Source of the DNA: Alcaligenes pakistanensis
GTDB lineage: Bacteria > Pseudomonadota > Gammaproteobacteria > Burkholderiales > Burkholderiaceae_B
Length of the DNA: 64,000 bases
Reading direction: 5' to 3'
Assembly (NCBI RefSeq): GCF_014652815.1
Contig: NZ_BMZN01000004.1
Span: 437,137-501,136 of the forward strand
Part shown: positions 34,863-44,313 of the stretch, piece after piece
Layout of the letters: every line of letters starts with the position of its first letter
How positions within the stretch are numbered: position 1 is the stretch's first letter
The notes under the pieces: generated by a model
What the model saw: only the letters and a program-made list of their open reading frames with translations
What the model was told of the DNA's origin: nothing
Database searches by the model: none
Made by a program: the position numbers and the translations under genes

Positions 34863-35548
34863 AAGGCGTTGGCCTGACGTTGTTTGTGCGTCTGTATCAA
34901 ACGCCGCGCCTGCCCAATGGTCAGTACGCCCTTTTGCCTGGCGCGCCCGATCAACAACTGCAATAACTGCGCGCTGACCAGCGCATCGCCCAAAGCGTCA
35001 TGACGATCAATAACGGGCAGGCCGCAATATTTCAGACAATCATCCAGACCCAAGCGTCGGCCACGCCATTCTGGCAGAACACATGCTGCCAAATCAGCTA
35101 GATCCAATGCCAGAGGGCGAGCTTGTTCCAAGCCAGCTTGCGGCCAGGCACGGTCCAGAAAAGCCAGATCAAAGTCCGCATCCCACGCTATCCATACGGT
35201 GTTTTCGGAATAGCGAGCGAAGTCGCGCATCAGCTTCGGCAAGGGCTCGCCCTCCTCTTGCTGCTGCGGGCTGATTTCATGGATCAACAAGCTTTCAGGG
35301 CTGCGTTCACCCTGATTACGAACCAGTCCCGACCAGATATTACCCAAGGCAATCGCACCGTGTTCCAGCCGCACCGCGCCCATCTGCACAATGTGATGGC
35401 GCTTGGGCTCCAAACCACTGGTCTCCAGATCCAGCACGGTAAAGGCGGCCTGCTGCAAAGGCAGCTCGTCCACCCCGCTCCAGGATAAAGAAGGGCTGCG
35501 TGCGGCAAAGGAGGAACGACGCCAGGGAAGCCAGGAAAGCAATTTCAT
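34859..35548 (-). CDS. DnaQ-type 3'-5' exonuclease
   Basis: 229 residues with a complete DEDDh exonuclease set: Exo I VLDLETSG (D40, E42), Exo II DADFDLAFLD (D127) and Exo III HDALGDA (H183, D188). It is related to the proofreading subunit of DNA polymerase III but sits alone. It overlaps by four bases with the DUF294/CBS gene upstream, and this pairing recurs in many proteobacteria, often near acetate permease genes, which are absent here. The joint substrate is not known to me. Convergent and stop-sharing with fliR. Confidence 0.9.
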   Translation of the reverse strand: MKLLSWLPWRRSSFAARSPSLSWSGVDELPLQQAAFTVLDLETSGLEPKRHHIVQMGAVRLEHGAIALGNIWSGLVRNQGERSPESLLIHEISPQQQEEGEPLPKLMRDFARYSENTVWIAWDADFDLAFLDRAWPQAGLEQARPLALDLADLAACVLPEWRGRRLGLDDCLKYCGLPVIDRHDALGDALVSAQLLQLLIGRARQKGVLTIGQARRLIQTHKQRQANAF

Positions 35549-37455
35549 AAGCGATACCGGAAAGCCAAAATTCGTTGTGCACGACGCACTTGCGACAAAG
35601 CTTCACGTAATACCCGTGCGTCCAACGCGCCCAAGCTGTTCAAACGCACCAGATTGTTGGGCTCCTGCCCTTGCTGCAGCTGAGTTTGATGGTGCTGCAA
35701 ACGCAGCAATTGCAGATAACGGTAAGCCTCACGCAAGCCCTCGGATTCCTCAGCGGTAAAGACGCCTCGCTGGGTCAGAACGGCCAAGCGATCCAAAGAG
35801 GACGGCAGCTCGCAACCATGCGCCAAGGCCAGTACACGCAGTACGTCCACCATGGGTGCCAAGGCTTGTTTCTTGATATCAATTTTGTCTTCGCCCTGCC
35901 CCATCAAGGCTTCCAGACGGCTACGCCGCTTGCCACTGGGAATACGGGTCTGACAGGTGCTTTGCGCCAGCATGCGCTGGAATACGTGGTTGTCGTTCAC
36001 CATGGCCAGAACCCGACGCTGCATGCGTTGCAACAAACTGCTCTGGCCCCAGATGGCACGACAATCAAAATAGATCGTGGATTCTAGCAATTGCTCGGGC
36101 GCCGGCCGTTCAATCATGATCTGAAAACGGTGCAACCATTCGGCCTCTGACAGACAAAGTTCGGGGTTGCTGGCCATGATATTACCTGTACACCAGGTCA
36201 TACCACAGCGGTCCAAAGCTTCGTTTACCCGGCGCGCAAAAGGCAGGAACAGGGCGCGATACGCCTTACTCTGCTCAGGCGAATTCGCCAGAAACAAAAT
36301 ACCATTGTCTTGATCCGTATGGCGGGTTTGCTCTCCACGCGCTTGACTGCCGAAGGCCAACCAACAAAACTCGATCCCCTCCAGGCCCGAGCCGGGCAGT
36401 GTCAACTCAATCGTGCGCTGCACGGTGTGATCGTTTAAACGGGTAATGACTGCCGTCAGCTGTTCCGAGCGGGCGCCGTGGGCCAGCATGGCATCCACCA
36501 AGCGCCCGATATCCGACTGCAAACTCACCAGCACCGAAACATCCTGTGCGCAGCGCAAGGCGCGGGACAAATGCACCAGATCCACGCGCTGCAAGGAGAA
36601 CACATCGCGTTCGGACACCATGCCCACCACTTTATGGTCCTGCACCAGGCAAATATGGCCGATCCGGTGCTCGACCATCAGCAAGGCCGCATCAAAAGCA
36701 GAGGCTTGGGGGCTGAGCCAAACCGGATCCGACGTCATGATCTGAGACATAGCCTGGGTGGGGTCGTACTGCCCGCCCGCCACCAGACGGCGCAAGTCGC
36801 GCAACGTAAAGATACCTAGCAGATGGGTGTCCGAATTAACCACCACGATGCTGCTGACCTGACGCTCGTGCATATCTTTCACGGCCTGCTCAACCGGGCA
36901 GTCCGGCAAGCAGCTCAGCAAACCACGTTCAGTCAGGGCTTGCAGGCTCATGTCCAGCGTGTAGCTGGCACCCAAATCCGCGCTGGCGCTTTGCTGAGCA
37001 CTACGCCAGACGGAGGCCAGCAAACTGCTGGTGCCGCGCAGGCAATAGTCCCGAAAGGGTTCACTATTAGTCAGTAGATGCGCGACCGCCTCGCCAGCCA
37101 CACAGAGCGCAAAGCAGTCTTCCTGAACTTCGTAGGCGGTAGCCAAAGGCTGGCCAGAGACTAGCTCCCGCACAGGCAGTAAATCGCCTTCCACGTATTC
37201 ACGGGTTTCGCCTTGTTCCTGACTGGAGACTTGGCCCTGGCGAATAATGTAGAGCTGGTCTACCCGCGCGCCTTCTTCGAACAAGCGCTGCCTGGCTGAA
37301 AAAAAACGAAGCTCACTGTGCTCGATCAAATAATCGCAGTGCTGCGTCTGCATCTGATCAAAGGGCGGGTAAGCAATCAACCAGGCCAAGATGCCGGGCG
37401 CCTTTTGGCGCACCGCCGTCTTGGCCACGGATTCACCGGGAATCGCGAAGGACAT
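35545..37455 (-). CDS. Cyclic-nucleotide-binding/CBS/DUF294 nucleotidyltransferase-like protein
   Basis: 636-residue cytosolic regulator-type protein. An N-terminal cNMP-binding domain (about 30-150) is followed by a CBS pair (about 177-290) and a DUF294 nucleotidyltransferase-like domain with WLAFGSQARGEQTRHTDQD (G369, S370, D381, D383), which retains the GS and DxD metal-binding pattern. A C-terminal DUF294_C helical domain ends the protein. It presumably senses a nucleotide and modifies or binds an unknown partner, and its stop overlaps the exonuclease start. It interrupts two flagellar blocks without obvious flagellar function. Confidence 0.9.
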   Translation of the reverse strand: MSFAIPGESVAKTAVRQKAPGILAWLIAYPPFDQMQTQHCDYLIEHSELRFFSARQRLFEEGARVDQLYIIRQGQVSSQEQGETREYVEGDLLPVRELVSGQPLATAYEVQEDCFALCVAGEAVAHLLTNSEPFRDYCLRGTSSLLASVWRSAQQSASADLGASYTLDMSLQALTERGLLSCLPDCPVEQAVKDMHERQVSSIVVVNSDTHLLGIFTLRDLRRLVAGGQYDPTQAMSQIMTSDPVWLSPQASAFDAALLMVEHRIGHICLVQDHKVVGMVSERDVFSLQRVDLVHLSRALRCAQDVSVLVSLQSDIGRLVDAMLAHGARSEQLTAVITRLNDHTVQRTIELTLPGSGLEGIEFCWLAFGSQARGEQTRHTDQDNGILFLANSPEQSKAYRALFLPFARRVNEALDRCGMTWCTGNIMASNPELCLSEAEWLHRFQIMIERPAPEQLLESTIYFDCRAIWGQSSLLQRMQRRVLAMVNDNHVFQRMLAQSTCQTRIPSGKRRSRLEALMGQGEDKIDIKKQALAPMVDVLRVLALAHGCELPSSLDRLAVLTQRGVFTAEESEGLREAYRYLQLLRLQHHQTQLQQGQEPNNLVRLNSLGALDARVLREALSQVRRAQRILAFRYRL

Positions 37456-37576
37456 GGTCGTCTCTGCTGGCTATTAGGCAAAGAATTATTGTGCCATGCA
37501 GCATGACCTAGGCCGAGCCCCTTTTTCTAGGGGATTTCAACTATAGGCACTAGCCCTTTTTTGCCCGCAAAAAAGC

Positions 37577-39283
37577 TTAATGCAAACGCTCGTAGTCACG
37601 TTCAGACATATCGATGACATCGCCTTCTTGAACCTTGAACTGGGAAACAGCATCGGCCAAGGTTTCAGATTGCGTTTGCAAAGAGCCTGCCGCAGCGGCA
37701 GCTTCTTCCACTAGTGAAGCATTTTGCTGCACCACAGCATCCATTTGCGCCACAGCGGTATTAATTTGCTCGATACCAGCGGTTTGCTCTTGGGAGGCGG
37801 AGGAAATTTCGCTCATCAAAGTGGTCACGCTATTGACCGCACGCACCACTTCTTGAATGATATCGCCCGCGCTAGCCACTTGTTGTGTACCGGTTTTCAC
37901 TTCGTTTTGCGAAGCTTCGATCAGGCCCTTGATTTCCTTGGCTGCTTGCGCACTGCGTTGTGCCAGACTGCGCACTTCACCGGCCACGACGGCAAATCCC
38001 TTGCCCTGCTCGCCAGCTCGGGCCGCTTCCACAGCCGCGTTCAAGGCCAGAATATTGGTCTGGAAGGCGATGCCGTCAATGACATTAACGATATCAGCCA
38101 CCTGACCGGAACGAGCCGAAATCTGGTTCATGGTGTTAACCACGGCACCCACCGATTCGCCACCCTGACGGGCCACCTTGGCCGCATTATGGGCAAGCTG
38201 ATCCGCTTGGTGAGCATTGTCCGCATTCTGGCGCACCGTGCTGGCCAGTTCTTCCAGACTGGCGGCCGTTTCCTGTAAGGCGGCAGCCTGTTGCTCGGTA
38301 CGGGAGCTAAGGTCCGTATTACCGGCAAAAATTTGCGAAGAACCCGATGCAATCTCGTCCACACCTTGGCGCACCGTCAGCACAATACCTTGCAGGCTTT
38401 GCTGCATGCGACGCATGGCGTCATACAGAACACCCACTTCATTAGCGGAGCGGTAGGTAATTTTCTTGGTCAGATCGCCATTGGCAATATGGTCAAAATG
38501 CACGCCTGCTTCACGCAGAGGCGTCAGAGCAGTACGACCCAGCACCAAACGCAGGACAACAATAATAATCAGCCCAAGCAATAAGCCCAGAGCAATCGCA
38601 GTGTTGGCAACACGAGTTTGCAACTCGGCCTGTTCCAGCAACTGGTCGGCCAGGTCGTTGTAGAACTTGCTCAGCTCTTCAATACGGAATTGGAAGGTAG
38701 CAGCGCGCAGCACCCCAAAACCTTCACTGACAAAGTAAAAAGTACTGTAGTCGCGTGTTTCCAGGGCCTGGACCATAGGCTCGACGCCATCATCCAGATA
38801 AGCCTGATAGGAGGCCACCAAACCCATGGCCAGACGACGCAACTCCGGCTCAGTCGGCATATTGCTCCGAATGTCCGCAAAGGCCTTACGCACCTCGTCC
38901 AGTTTTTGGGTCGCCATGATCACGGCATTGTCGGCGCTTTGTACCAGATTGGCATCGTTATCAATGCCCGCTTCCTGATAAAAACGCGCCGCACTCATCA
39001 AGCTGACACGGGCTTCCATCATGTTGTTGTTCAGCTGCAGTACCTGCACGGAACGATCGGCCTGACGATTAATCGTACGCAGCGAATCACCGCTTTGCTG
39101 CAGGTAGTAAGCGGCCAAGCCACCGACAGCCACGATCAGCAACAGGAGCAGACCCATGCAAATCATCAGCAAGGTGCTGATCTTCAGACCCGAGGCGGCT
39201 TTCAGGTTGGGGCGAAAAGATTTGGAAGAACGACGTTTAGAAGCGCGGGACGCGGACGGAAGACTGCTTTCAATACCCAGCAT
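37577..39283 (-). CDS. Methyl-accepting chemotaxis protein with four-helix sensor
   Basis: 568 residues. A basic N-terminal stretch of about 33 residues rich in Ser, Arg and Lys precedes TM1 (about 34-60). A Tar/Tsr-like periplasmic four-helix sensor (about 61-215), TM2 (220-243), HAMP and a signalling domain follow, with the invariant tip around [20 protein letters not shown]. The end (DMSERDYERLH) has no CheR tether. It follows the lipoprotein gene by about 21 bases and so shares its transcript. Ligand not deducible. Confidence 0.94.
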   Translation of the reverse strand: MLGIESSLPSASRASKRRSSKSFRPNLKAASGLKISTLLMICMGLLLLLIVAVGGLAAYYLQQSGDSLRTINRQADRSVQVLQLNNNMMEARVSLMSAARFYQEAGIDNDANLVQSADNAVIMATQKLDEVRKAFADIRSNMPTEPELRRLAMGLVASYQAYLDDGVEPMVQALETRDYSTFYFVSEGFGVLRAATFQFRIEELSKFYNDLADQLLEQAELQTRVANTAIALGLLLGLIIIVVLRLVLGRTALTPLREAGVHFDHIANGDLTKKITYRSANEVGVLYDAMRRMQQSLQGIVLTVRQGVDEIASGSSQIFAGNTDLSSRTEQQAAALQETAASLEELASTVRQNADNAHQADQLAHNAAKVARQGGESVGAVVNTMNQISARSGQVADIVNVIDGIAFQTNILALNAAVEAARAGEQGKGFAVVAGEVRSLAQRSAQAAKEIKGLIEASQNEVKTGTQQVASAGDIIQEVVRAVNSVTTLMSEISSASQEQTAGIEQINTAVAQMDAVVQQNASLVEEAAAAAGSLQTQSETLADAVSQFKVQEGDVIDMSERDYERLH

Positions 39284-39304
39284 TTGCTAAATCCAAAGAA
39301 AACT

Positions 39305-39742
39305 CTAGTGGCTGACCGGCAAGATGGTGATCATGTCCGTGCCAGGGTGTTCAATCGTGACCGAGCCTGTGGTGGCGCTGCGCGCCTGCTCGCGATACAT
39401 AGAAGGAATATGGCTGCGTTTGACCACTTGCTGGAAACGCCCCTGGGCATCGAATTGAAGCCACAGTTCTTGTCGGAAGTAAACCGCATCGGTAGCCAGG
39501 GTCGTACCCTGGAACCACACGGCCATTTCACTGCCATCGAGCTGTCGGTAGACCTGATGAGGACGGCCTTGCAAGGACAGCTCGGCATCGGCACGGGTAC
39601 TTTGGCCCAAGACCAAATCATTCAGTCCCGATGACTTGAAGGAAGAACCCTGGGTGGCGCAGGCCGCCAGGCTTAGCAAGCACAAACCGATCAGCGTCTT
39701 ACGTCCCAGCCCGACCCAGGTACTCAGTCGGGTATACGACAT
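39305..39742 (-). CDS. Small lipoprotein between two chemoreceptor genes
   Basis: 145 residues from the ATG at 39742, which has GGAGGAG at good spacing; a longer frame exists but lacks this. The signal ends in LLSLAAC, a lipobox. The mature part has LNDLVLGQSTRADAELSLQGRPHQVY, suggestive of the BamE/SmpA-like fold, then a beta-rich segment. TAATG overlap with the upstream receptor gene ties the two. Lipoproteins inside chemoreceptor operons can be ligand-binding helpers or stator/envelope factors; the actual role is unknown. Confidence 0.82.
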   Translation of the reverse strand: MSYTRLSTWVGLGRKTLIGLCLLSLAACATQGSSFKSSGLNDLVLGQSTRADAELSLQGRPHQVYRQLDGSEMAVWFQGTTLATDAVYFRQELWLQFDAQGRFQQVVKRSHIPSMYREQARSATTGSVTIEHPGTDMITILPVSH

Positions 39743-41172
39743 TAAAACTCCTCCCAATCATCATCCGAAGATGCGCTACTGCTCTTTTTGCCGCTCAGAT
39801 CGGGACGCAACAGGCGTTGGCTATCGTCCTGCTCAGCAGCGGTTTTAGTCGCTGGAGCCGCCTTGGCGGGTGCCGACAAACCTTTGGTCGGGCTGTTGGT
39901 TTTTACCGCCGACGCACCGTTTTTCAAGGTGGAGCTACGGCGATGCTCAGATTCGGGCTTGCTGGCAGCCACACTGCGGCGGTTCGCCACACGGCGAGCA
40001 CTGACATCAATGACTTCAGTGCCGGGGGAGCGGAAAAAGCCAATGGCCTGATTGACCTTGGTGACCTGTTCGCTCAAGCCCGACGAAGCCAAGGCTGCCT
40101 GTTCGACCAACCGCGCGTTGTACTGCGTGGTTTCATCCATCTGAGACACCGCGCGGTTCACCTGATCAATCCCGGAAGACTGCTCAATTGTGGCTGCAGT
40201 GATTTCACCCATGATGTCAGTCACACGACGCACAGAGTCCACAATTTCCTGCATGGTGGCACCGGCACGCTCGACCTGCGAAGAGCCTTCGGTGACTTTA
40301 CGCACCGAGTCTTCAATCAGGCCGGTAATTTCACGAGCGGCCTGGGCACTGCGCTGAGCCAAGGCTCGCACTTCAGCGGCCACTACCGCAAAACCCTTGC
40401 CCTGCTCACCAGCACGGGCGGCTTCAACGGCCGCGTTCAGCGCCAGAATATTGGTCTGGAAGGCAATGCTGTCAATGACGCCAACAATGTCGGAAATCTT
40501 GTTGGAACTGGCCGAAATCCCTTGCATGGTCGCAACCACTTCATTGACGGCACTGCCGCCACGATGCGCCACATCCGAAGCCGTTGCTGCCAACTGGTTG
40601 GCTTGTTGGGCGTTGTCGGCGTTCTGGCGCACGGTGCCGGCGAGCTGTTCCATGCTGGCTGCTGTTTGCTGCAAGGAAGCGGCCTGTTCTTCTGTACGGC
40701 TGCTGATGTTGGTATTGCCCTGGGCAATTTCCTGAGCACCTGCGTGGATCTCTTCCAGGCCCAGACGCACCGTAGTGGTGGTCTTGACCAGGGATTCCTG
40801 CATGCGCCCCAGAGACTCAAACAAGTCGCCAATTTCATTGGCGGTCAGCACGCGGATACGCTGAGTCAAGTCACCTTTGGCAATCGCGTCAAAATACGCG
40901 GCAAAGTCGCCTAAAGGACGCACGACACGGCGAAAGAAGTAGCTAATTGCCGCCAGGCCCAGCAAGACAGCCAGAACCAACACCACGATCAAAATAATAT
41001 TGAAGGTGCTCTGCTGCTCCTGCAAGGTACGCATGACCTTGTCGCCCGAACCCAATGCCAGCAGGCCGTGAAAGTAATACAGCGCCCAGCCTGCCATGGC
41101 CACTGTCAATGCCATCAAAGTAGCGATACAAAAGGTCATACCGACCTTCAGACTCAAATTCTTAAAAAGCAT
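39742..41172 (-). CDS. Methyl-accepting chemotaxis protein with minimal periplasmic loop and CheR-tether end
   Basis: 476 residues from the ATG at 41172 with AGGA upstream. TM1 (about 10-34) and TM2 (about 58-80) are separated by only about 23 residues, so there is no periplasmic sensor domain. HAMP and a full signalling domain ([20 protein letters not shown] tip) follow. A basic, Ser/Lys/Ala-rich linker of about 90 residues ends in DDDWEEF. The last five, DWEEF, resemble the NWETF pentapeptide that recruits CheR/CheB in enteric receptors. It may sense membrane or internal state, or serve as a methylation hub. It follows flgL by about 67 bases. Confidence 0.94.
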   Translation of the reverse strand: MLFKNLSLKVGMTFCIATLMALTVAMAGWALYYFHGLLALGSGDKVMRTLQEQQSTFNIILIVVLVLAVLLGLAAISYFFRRVVRPLGDFAAYFDAIAKGDLTQRIRVLTANEIGDLFESLGRMQESLVKTTTTVRLGLEEIHAGAQEIAQGNTNISSRTEEQAASLQQTAASMEQLAGTVRQNADNAQQANQLAATASDVAHRGGSAVNEVVATMQGISASSNKISDIVGVIDSIAFQTNILALNAAVEAARAGEQGKGFAVVAAEVRALAQRSAQAAREITGLIEDSVRKVTEGSSQVERAGATMQEIVDSVRRVTDIMGEITAATIEQSSGIDQVNRAVSQMDETTQYNARLVEQAALASSGLSEQVTKVNQAIGFFRSPGTEVIDVSARRVANRRSVAASKPESEHRRSSTLKNGASAVKTNSPTKGLSAPAKAAPATKTAAEQDDSQRLLRPDLSGKKSSSASSDDDWEEF

Positions 41173-41239
41173 AGAAGATTCCTGCACGTGGTGCTTGACT
41201 GCCGGTTAAGGAAAAACCACTTAAAAAAGGAACTCAGTC

Positions 41240-42457
41240 CTAGCGATTCATATTGAACAAGCTCATGCTCTGAATCGTCTGGAACGCCAGGGCCGACATT
41301 TCCAGGGCCGCTTTACGCAGCTGCAGCTGGGTGGAGGCATCAAACGGGTTCAGATCTTCCAGACGCGAGAGTTCATTGGTGTAACTCAGGGCACGGGCTG
41401 CACCGTTGGCGCTCAAGGCATCAATCTCGTTCATGCGTGTACCGACCGAGGAAATCACCGTCTGCACGTTATCGAAGTTCTCACCAATACGTTGCATGGC
41501 CGAGTTCATGACGTTGCGAAACTCTGCTTGAGCGGCGGGATCTCCACTCACCGGCTTTCTTAAGGCATCAACAACGGATTGCAAAGTATTAAACAGGCTC
41601 ATTTCATCTGAGCTGGCACCGTCTACCGAGCTGACCGTAAAGCTGTCACCCACTTCAGGCTTGCCTTCAATCTGAACGCTCACACCACCGGGCAAACTAA
41701 TACGCTGACGCTCGTTTTCATCCAGTACGCCCTGGCTGACCACCGCGCCGTTGACCTCGATGTCATACTCGGTTTCCGAAGTAAAGCGGATGGTGTAATT
41801 GGCTTCTGCACCGGGCAGGGTGGAGTTCCCATTGGGGCTGCTCACTACGGCTGTGCCAGCATTACTGTTGGCCTGAGTGAAATACGACGCGGAGCCCGGA
41901 TTAGCACGTTCGAACACTGTGCGGCCATGGTCTGCAACGTCCAGCTGACGGGTCTGCTCAACCTGAACATCACGGCTATTACCGTCGCCTTTATAGGAGT
42001 AAGTGTTACCCGTACGCTCAAAAGCCTGGGTTGTACCTTGAGAGCCAGAGAACAAATACTGGCCCGAACCGTCTTTAGTATTGGCGAAACCAAGCAGGGT
42101 CTCTAATGAGCTTTCCATGACCGTCGCCAACGTACTCCGATCCGCATCGGACAAGGTACCTGTAGCAGCTTCCACCAGACGAGTCTGAACCCCCTGCAAC
42201 TGCAGATTCACCGCATTCAAAATATTTTCCTCTTCACCCAGCGAGCGCATGGCCACTTCCCGGTTTTCACCGTAGCGCTTGTCCATAGCCTGGGCTTGCG
42301 CCAGGTTGATGGTCTGAGCAGAGGCCAAGGGATCATCGGAGGGAGTGATCATCCGTTTTTGCGTGCTCATTTGCTGAAAAACGCGCATCAGATCGGACTG
42401 CTGCTTGTTAATCGAGTTCAGGCCCGTCTGAAAGAAAAGAGAAGAACTAATACGCAT
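41240..42457 (-). CDS. flgL: Flagellar hook-filament junction protein FlgL (HAP3)
   Basis: 405 residues. The flagellin-like N-terminus (MRISSSLFFQTGLNSINKQQSDL) and the QRMI-type TPSDDPLASAQ block are diagnostic, and the C-terminal helix ends in ALAFQTIQSMSLFNMNR. FlgL sits between FlgK and the first flagellin. It is 35 bases after flgK and shares that gene's sigma-28 promoter, as in other flgKL operons. Confidence 0.96.
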   Translation of the reverse strand: MRISSSLFFQTGLNSINKQQSDLMRVFQQMSTQKRMITPSDDPLASAQTINLAQAQAMDKRYGENREVAMRSLGEEENILNAVNLQLQGVQTRLVEAATGTLSDADRSTLATVMESSLETLLGFANTKDGSGQYLFSGSQGTTQAFERTGNTYSYKGDGNSRDVQVEQTRQLDVADHGRTVFERANPGSASYFTQANSNAGTAVVSSPNGNSTLPGAEANYTIRFTSETEYDIEVNGAVVSQGVLDENERQRISLPGGVSVQIEGKPEVGDSFTVSSVDGASSDEMSLFNTLQSVVDALRKPVSGDPAAQAEFRNVMNSAMQRIGENFDNVQTVISSVGTRMNEIDALSANGAARALSYTNELSRLEDLNPFDASTQLQLRKAALEMSALAFQTIQSMSLFNMNR

Positions 42458-42492
42458 AGCAAGGTTCCAATTTCAAGACTAAAGAGCCGTAC

Positions 42493-44208
42493 TCAACTAC
42501 GGAGGCCTAAAAGGGTGTCAAACATCTGCGAGCTGACATCAATCAGGCGGGCAGCCGCCTGGTATTGCTCCTGGTAACGCTGGAGCATGATGTATTCCTC
42601 GTCCTTGTTCACGCCGGACAAGGATTGCTGAGCCGCGTAGTTCTGCTCGATCAGTTTCAATTGCGCTTTGGCAGCGGTACCGTTTTGCTGTGTTTGCACG
42701 GCAATGCGGTTCACAATCTGGCCAAAGGAATCATTCAGGCTCAAAGAGCCATCGGCCAGCACTTTGGTATTACGCAGATCTGCCAGTTTCTGGGCGATCG
42801 CACCGTTAGCCGAACCGGTATCGTTATCGGCGGCAGCAATGTCCTGGGGACGCTTGATCTCAACCTGCAGGCTGCTACCGGCGTTGGCGGTAGGCTGAAC
42901 CAGCCAGGAATCGCCATCCTGGGATTTGGTTTCCAGGCTGGAAACATCAATTTCCAAGCCATCAACACGCGTAATGCCGCCATTCTTGTCGGGGCCGTTC
43001 AAGGGGGTGACATCATTACTGCTCAAATTACGCAGCTGAAAGCGGCCATCCACTCGTTCGATACGGTAGTTATCCCCTGTCAGTTGATCAACCGGCTGGG
43101 TGTAGCCTTTGCTGAGGTCTGCAGGATCAACCGGGTCTTTGTAAAACGACACACCGGGTATACCGCTGCTGACCGGGTTATTGCCATTGGCCAGAATTTT
43201 CGGACCACTGACGCTGAACAAGTCTTTGCCGGGTTCGCCCTTCAAGTCCACGCCTTGACGGTGAATATCGTTCACCGCGTGAGCCAGGCCCACGGCCAGA
43301 CGGCCCAGGCTACTGATAGACGGTTCCAGACTTTCCTGGCGGAACTGCAACAAGCCACCCAAGGTGCCGCCCTTAATCGTTCCTTCGCGGAACTCGGACA
43401 CCACCATCTTGCCGTCCACGTTCAAGGCAGAGGTAAAGCCGACAACGATACGCTCGGGGTTCTCCGCCGAACGCACGGCGTGCAAGGGGTAGACGCGCTC
43501 GCCACCCAGAAGCATCTGGCCGCCTGCGGTGGTCACACTTAAGCGTCCATCCTGCTCAACCGTACGCACATCAATCAGTTGGCCCAACTCGGCCACCAGC
43601 TGTTCGCGCTGATCCAGCAAGTCGTTAGGCTCGTGACCGGGCGTAGTGCCTTTGGCGGACACAATCTGCTTGTTGACGTTATCAATACGTTCCAGATAGC
43701 TATTAATCTGGGTAACCGTGGTGCCTACCTGGGTATTGATGTTCTCGCTGACGCGGTTCATGTAGGACGTCGCGTCACGAATCTGGGTCGCCAGACTTTC
43801 AGCGCGGCCCAGCAGTTCCTGGCGCGCCGAGGAGTCAGCAGGCTGCGAAGCGACGGCTTCCAGACCATTAAAGAAGTTCTGCAAGGCGGGACTGATCCCT
43901 ACCGTGCGGTCCGAGAACAGATTGTCCAGCTGGGCGATTTCCGTACCATAGCTGACCAAGGCTGCACCGGCCGTTTGCGAACGTACCAGTTGCTGATACA
44001 GAAAGTTGTCGTGGGAGCGTTGTACGGTAACGACCTGTACACCACGGCCATAGTAACCACCGCTGCCCCCTACCGAGCCGGCCGTCTCAACCAAGACCGA
44101 TTGGCGGTTATAGCCAGCGGTATCGATATTATTAATATTGTGGCCCGTCACCTGCATGCGCTTTTGAGCAGCATACAAGCCGGTAATACCAAGGTTGGCG
44201 AGATTCAT
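42493..44208 (-). CDS. flgK: Flagellar hook-filament junction protein FlgK (HAP1)
   Basis: 571 residues from the ATG at 44208 (MNLANLGITGLYAAQKRM), which has AAAGGA six bases upstream; an upstream in-frame start is rejected. The N-terminal rod-type motif GHNINNIDTAGYNRQ and the C-terminal ALQ-like helix (EEYIMLQRYQEQYQAAARLI) are conserved. It caps the hook and seeds the filament junction. It is preceded by a sigma-28 promoter of its own, apart from the flgB-J run. Confidence 0.96.
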   Translation of the reverse strand: MNLANLGITGLYAAQKRMQVTGHNINNIDTAGYNRQSVLVETAGSVGGSGGYYGRGVQVVTVQRSHDNFLYQQLVRSQTAGAALVSYGTEIAQLDNLFSDRTVGISPALQNFFNGLEAVASQPADSSARQELLGRAESLATQIRDATSYMNRVSENINTQVGTTVTQINSYLERIDNVNKQIVSAKGTTPGHEPNDLLDQREQLVAELGQLIDVRTVEQDGRLSVTTAGGQMLLGGERVYPLHAVRSAENPERIVVGFTSALNVDGKMVVSEFREGTIKGGTLGGLLQFRQESLEPSISSLGRLAVGLAHAVNDIHRQGVDLKGEPGKDLFSVSGPKILANGNNPVSSGIPGVSFYKDPVDPADLSKGYTQPVDQLTGDNYRIERVDGRFQLRNLSSNDVTPLNGPDKNGGITRVDGLEIDVSSLETKSQDGDSWLVQPTANAGSSLQVEIKRPQDIAAADNDTGSANGAIAQKLADLRNTKVLADGSLSLNDSFGQIVNRIAVQTQQNGTAAKAQLKLIEQNYAAQQSLSGVNKDEEYIMLQRYQEQYQAAARLIDVSSQMFDTLLGLRS

Positions 44209-44271
44209 ATCAAATCCTTTCTGTCCTGCCCGGTCCGTAGTGTCCAAGGCGAAAAATGAACATGCTGCTTT

Positions 44272-44298
44272 TTAACGGCTACCTTGGTGCAATATTTA
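44272..44298 (-). promoter_or_regulatory. Sigma-28 promoter of flgK-flgL
   Basis: Read on the minus strand: TAAATATT-N11-GCCGTTAA, matching the FliA consensus with exact spacing. It lies in the 105-base gap between flgJ and flgK, about 64 bases before the flgK start. Confidence 0.8.
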
Positions 44299-44313
44299 GA
44301 CCTGTATCAATAA

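Noticed and set aside
37556..37575. Hairpin CTTTTTTGC-CC-GCAAAAAAG after the receptor gene at 37577
   Set aside because: The stem is almost all A-T, the loop is two bases, and no T-run follows, so it is not a convincing terminator.
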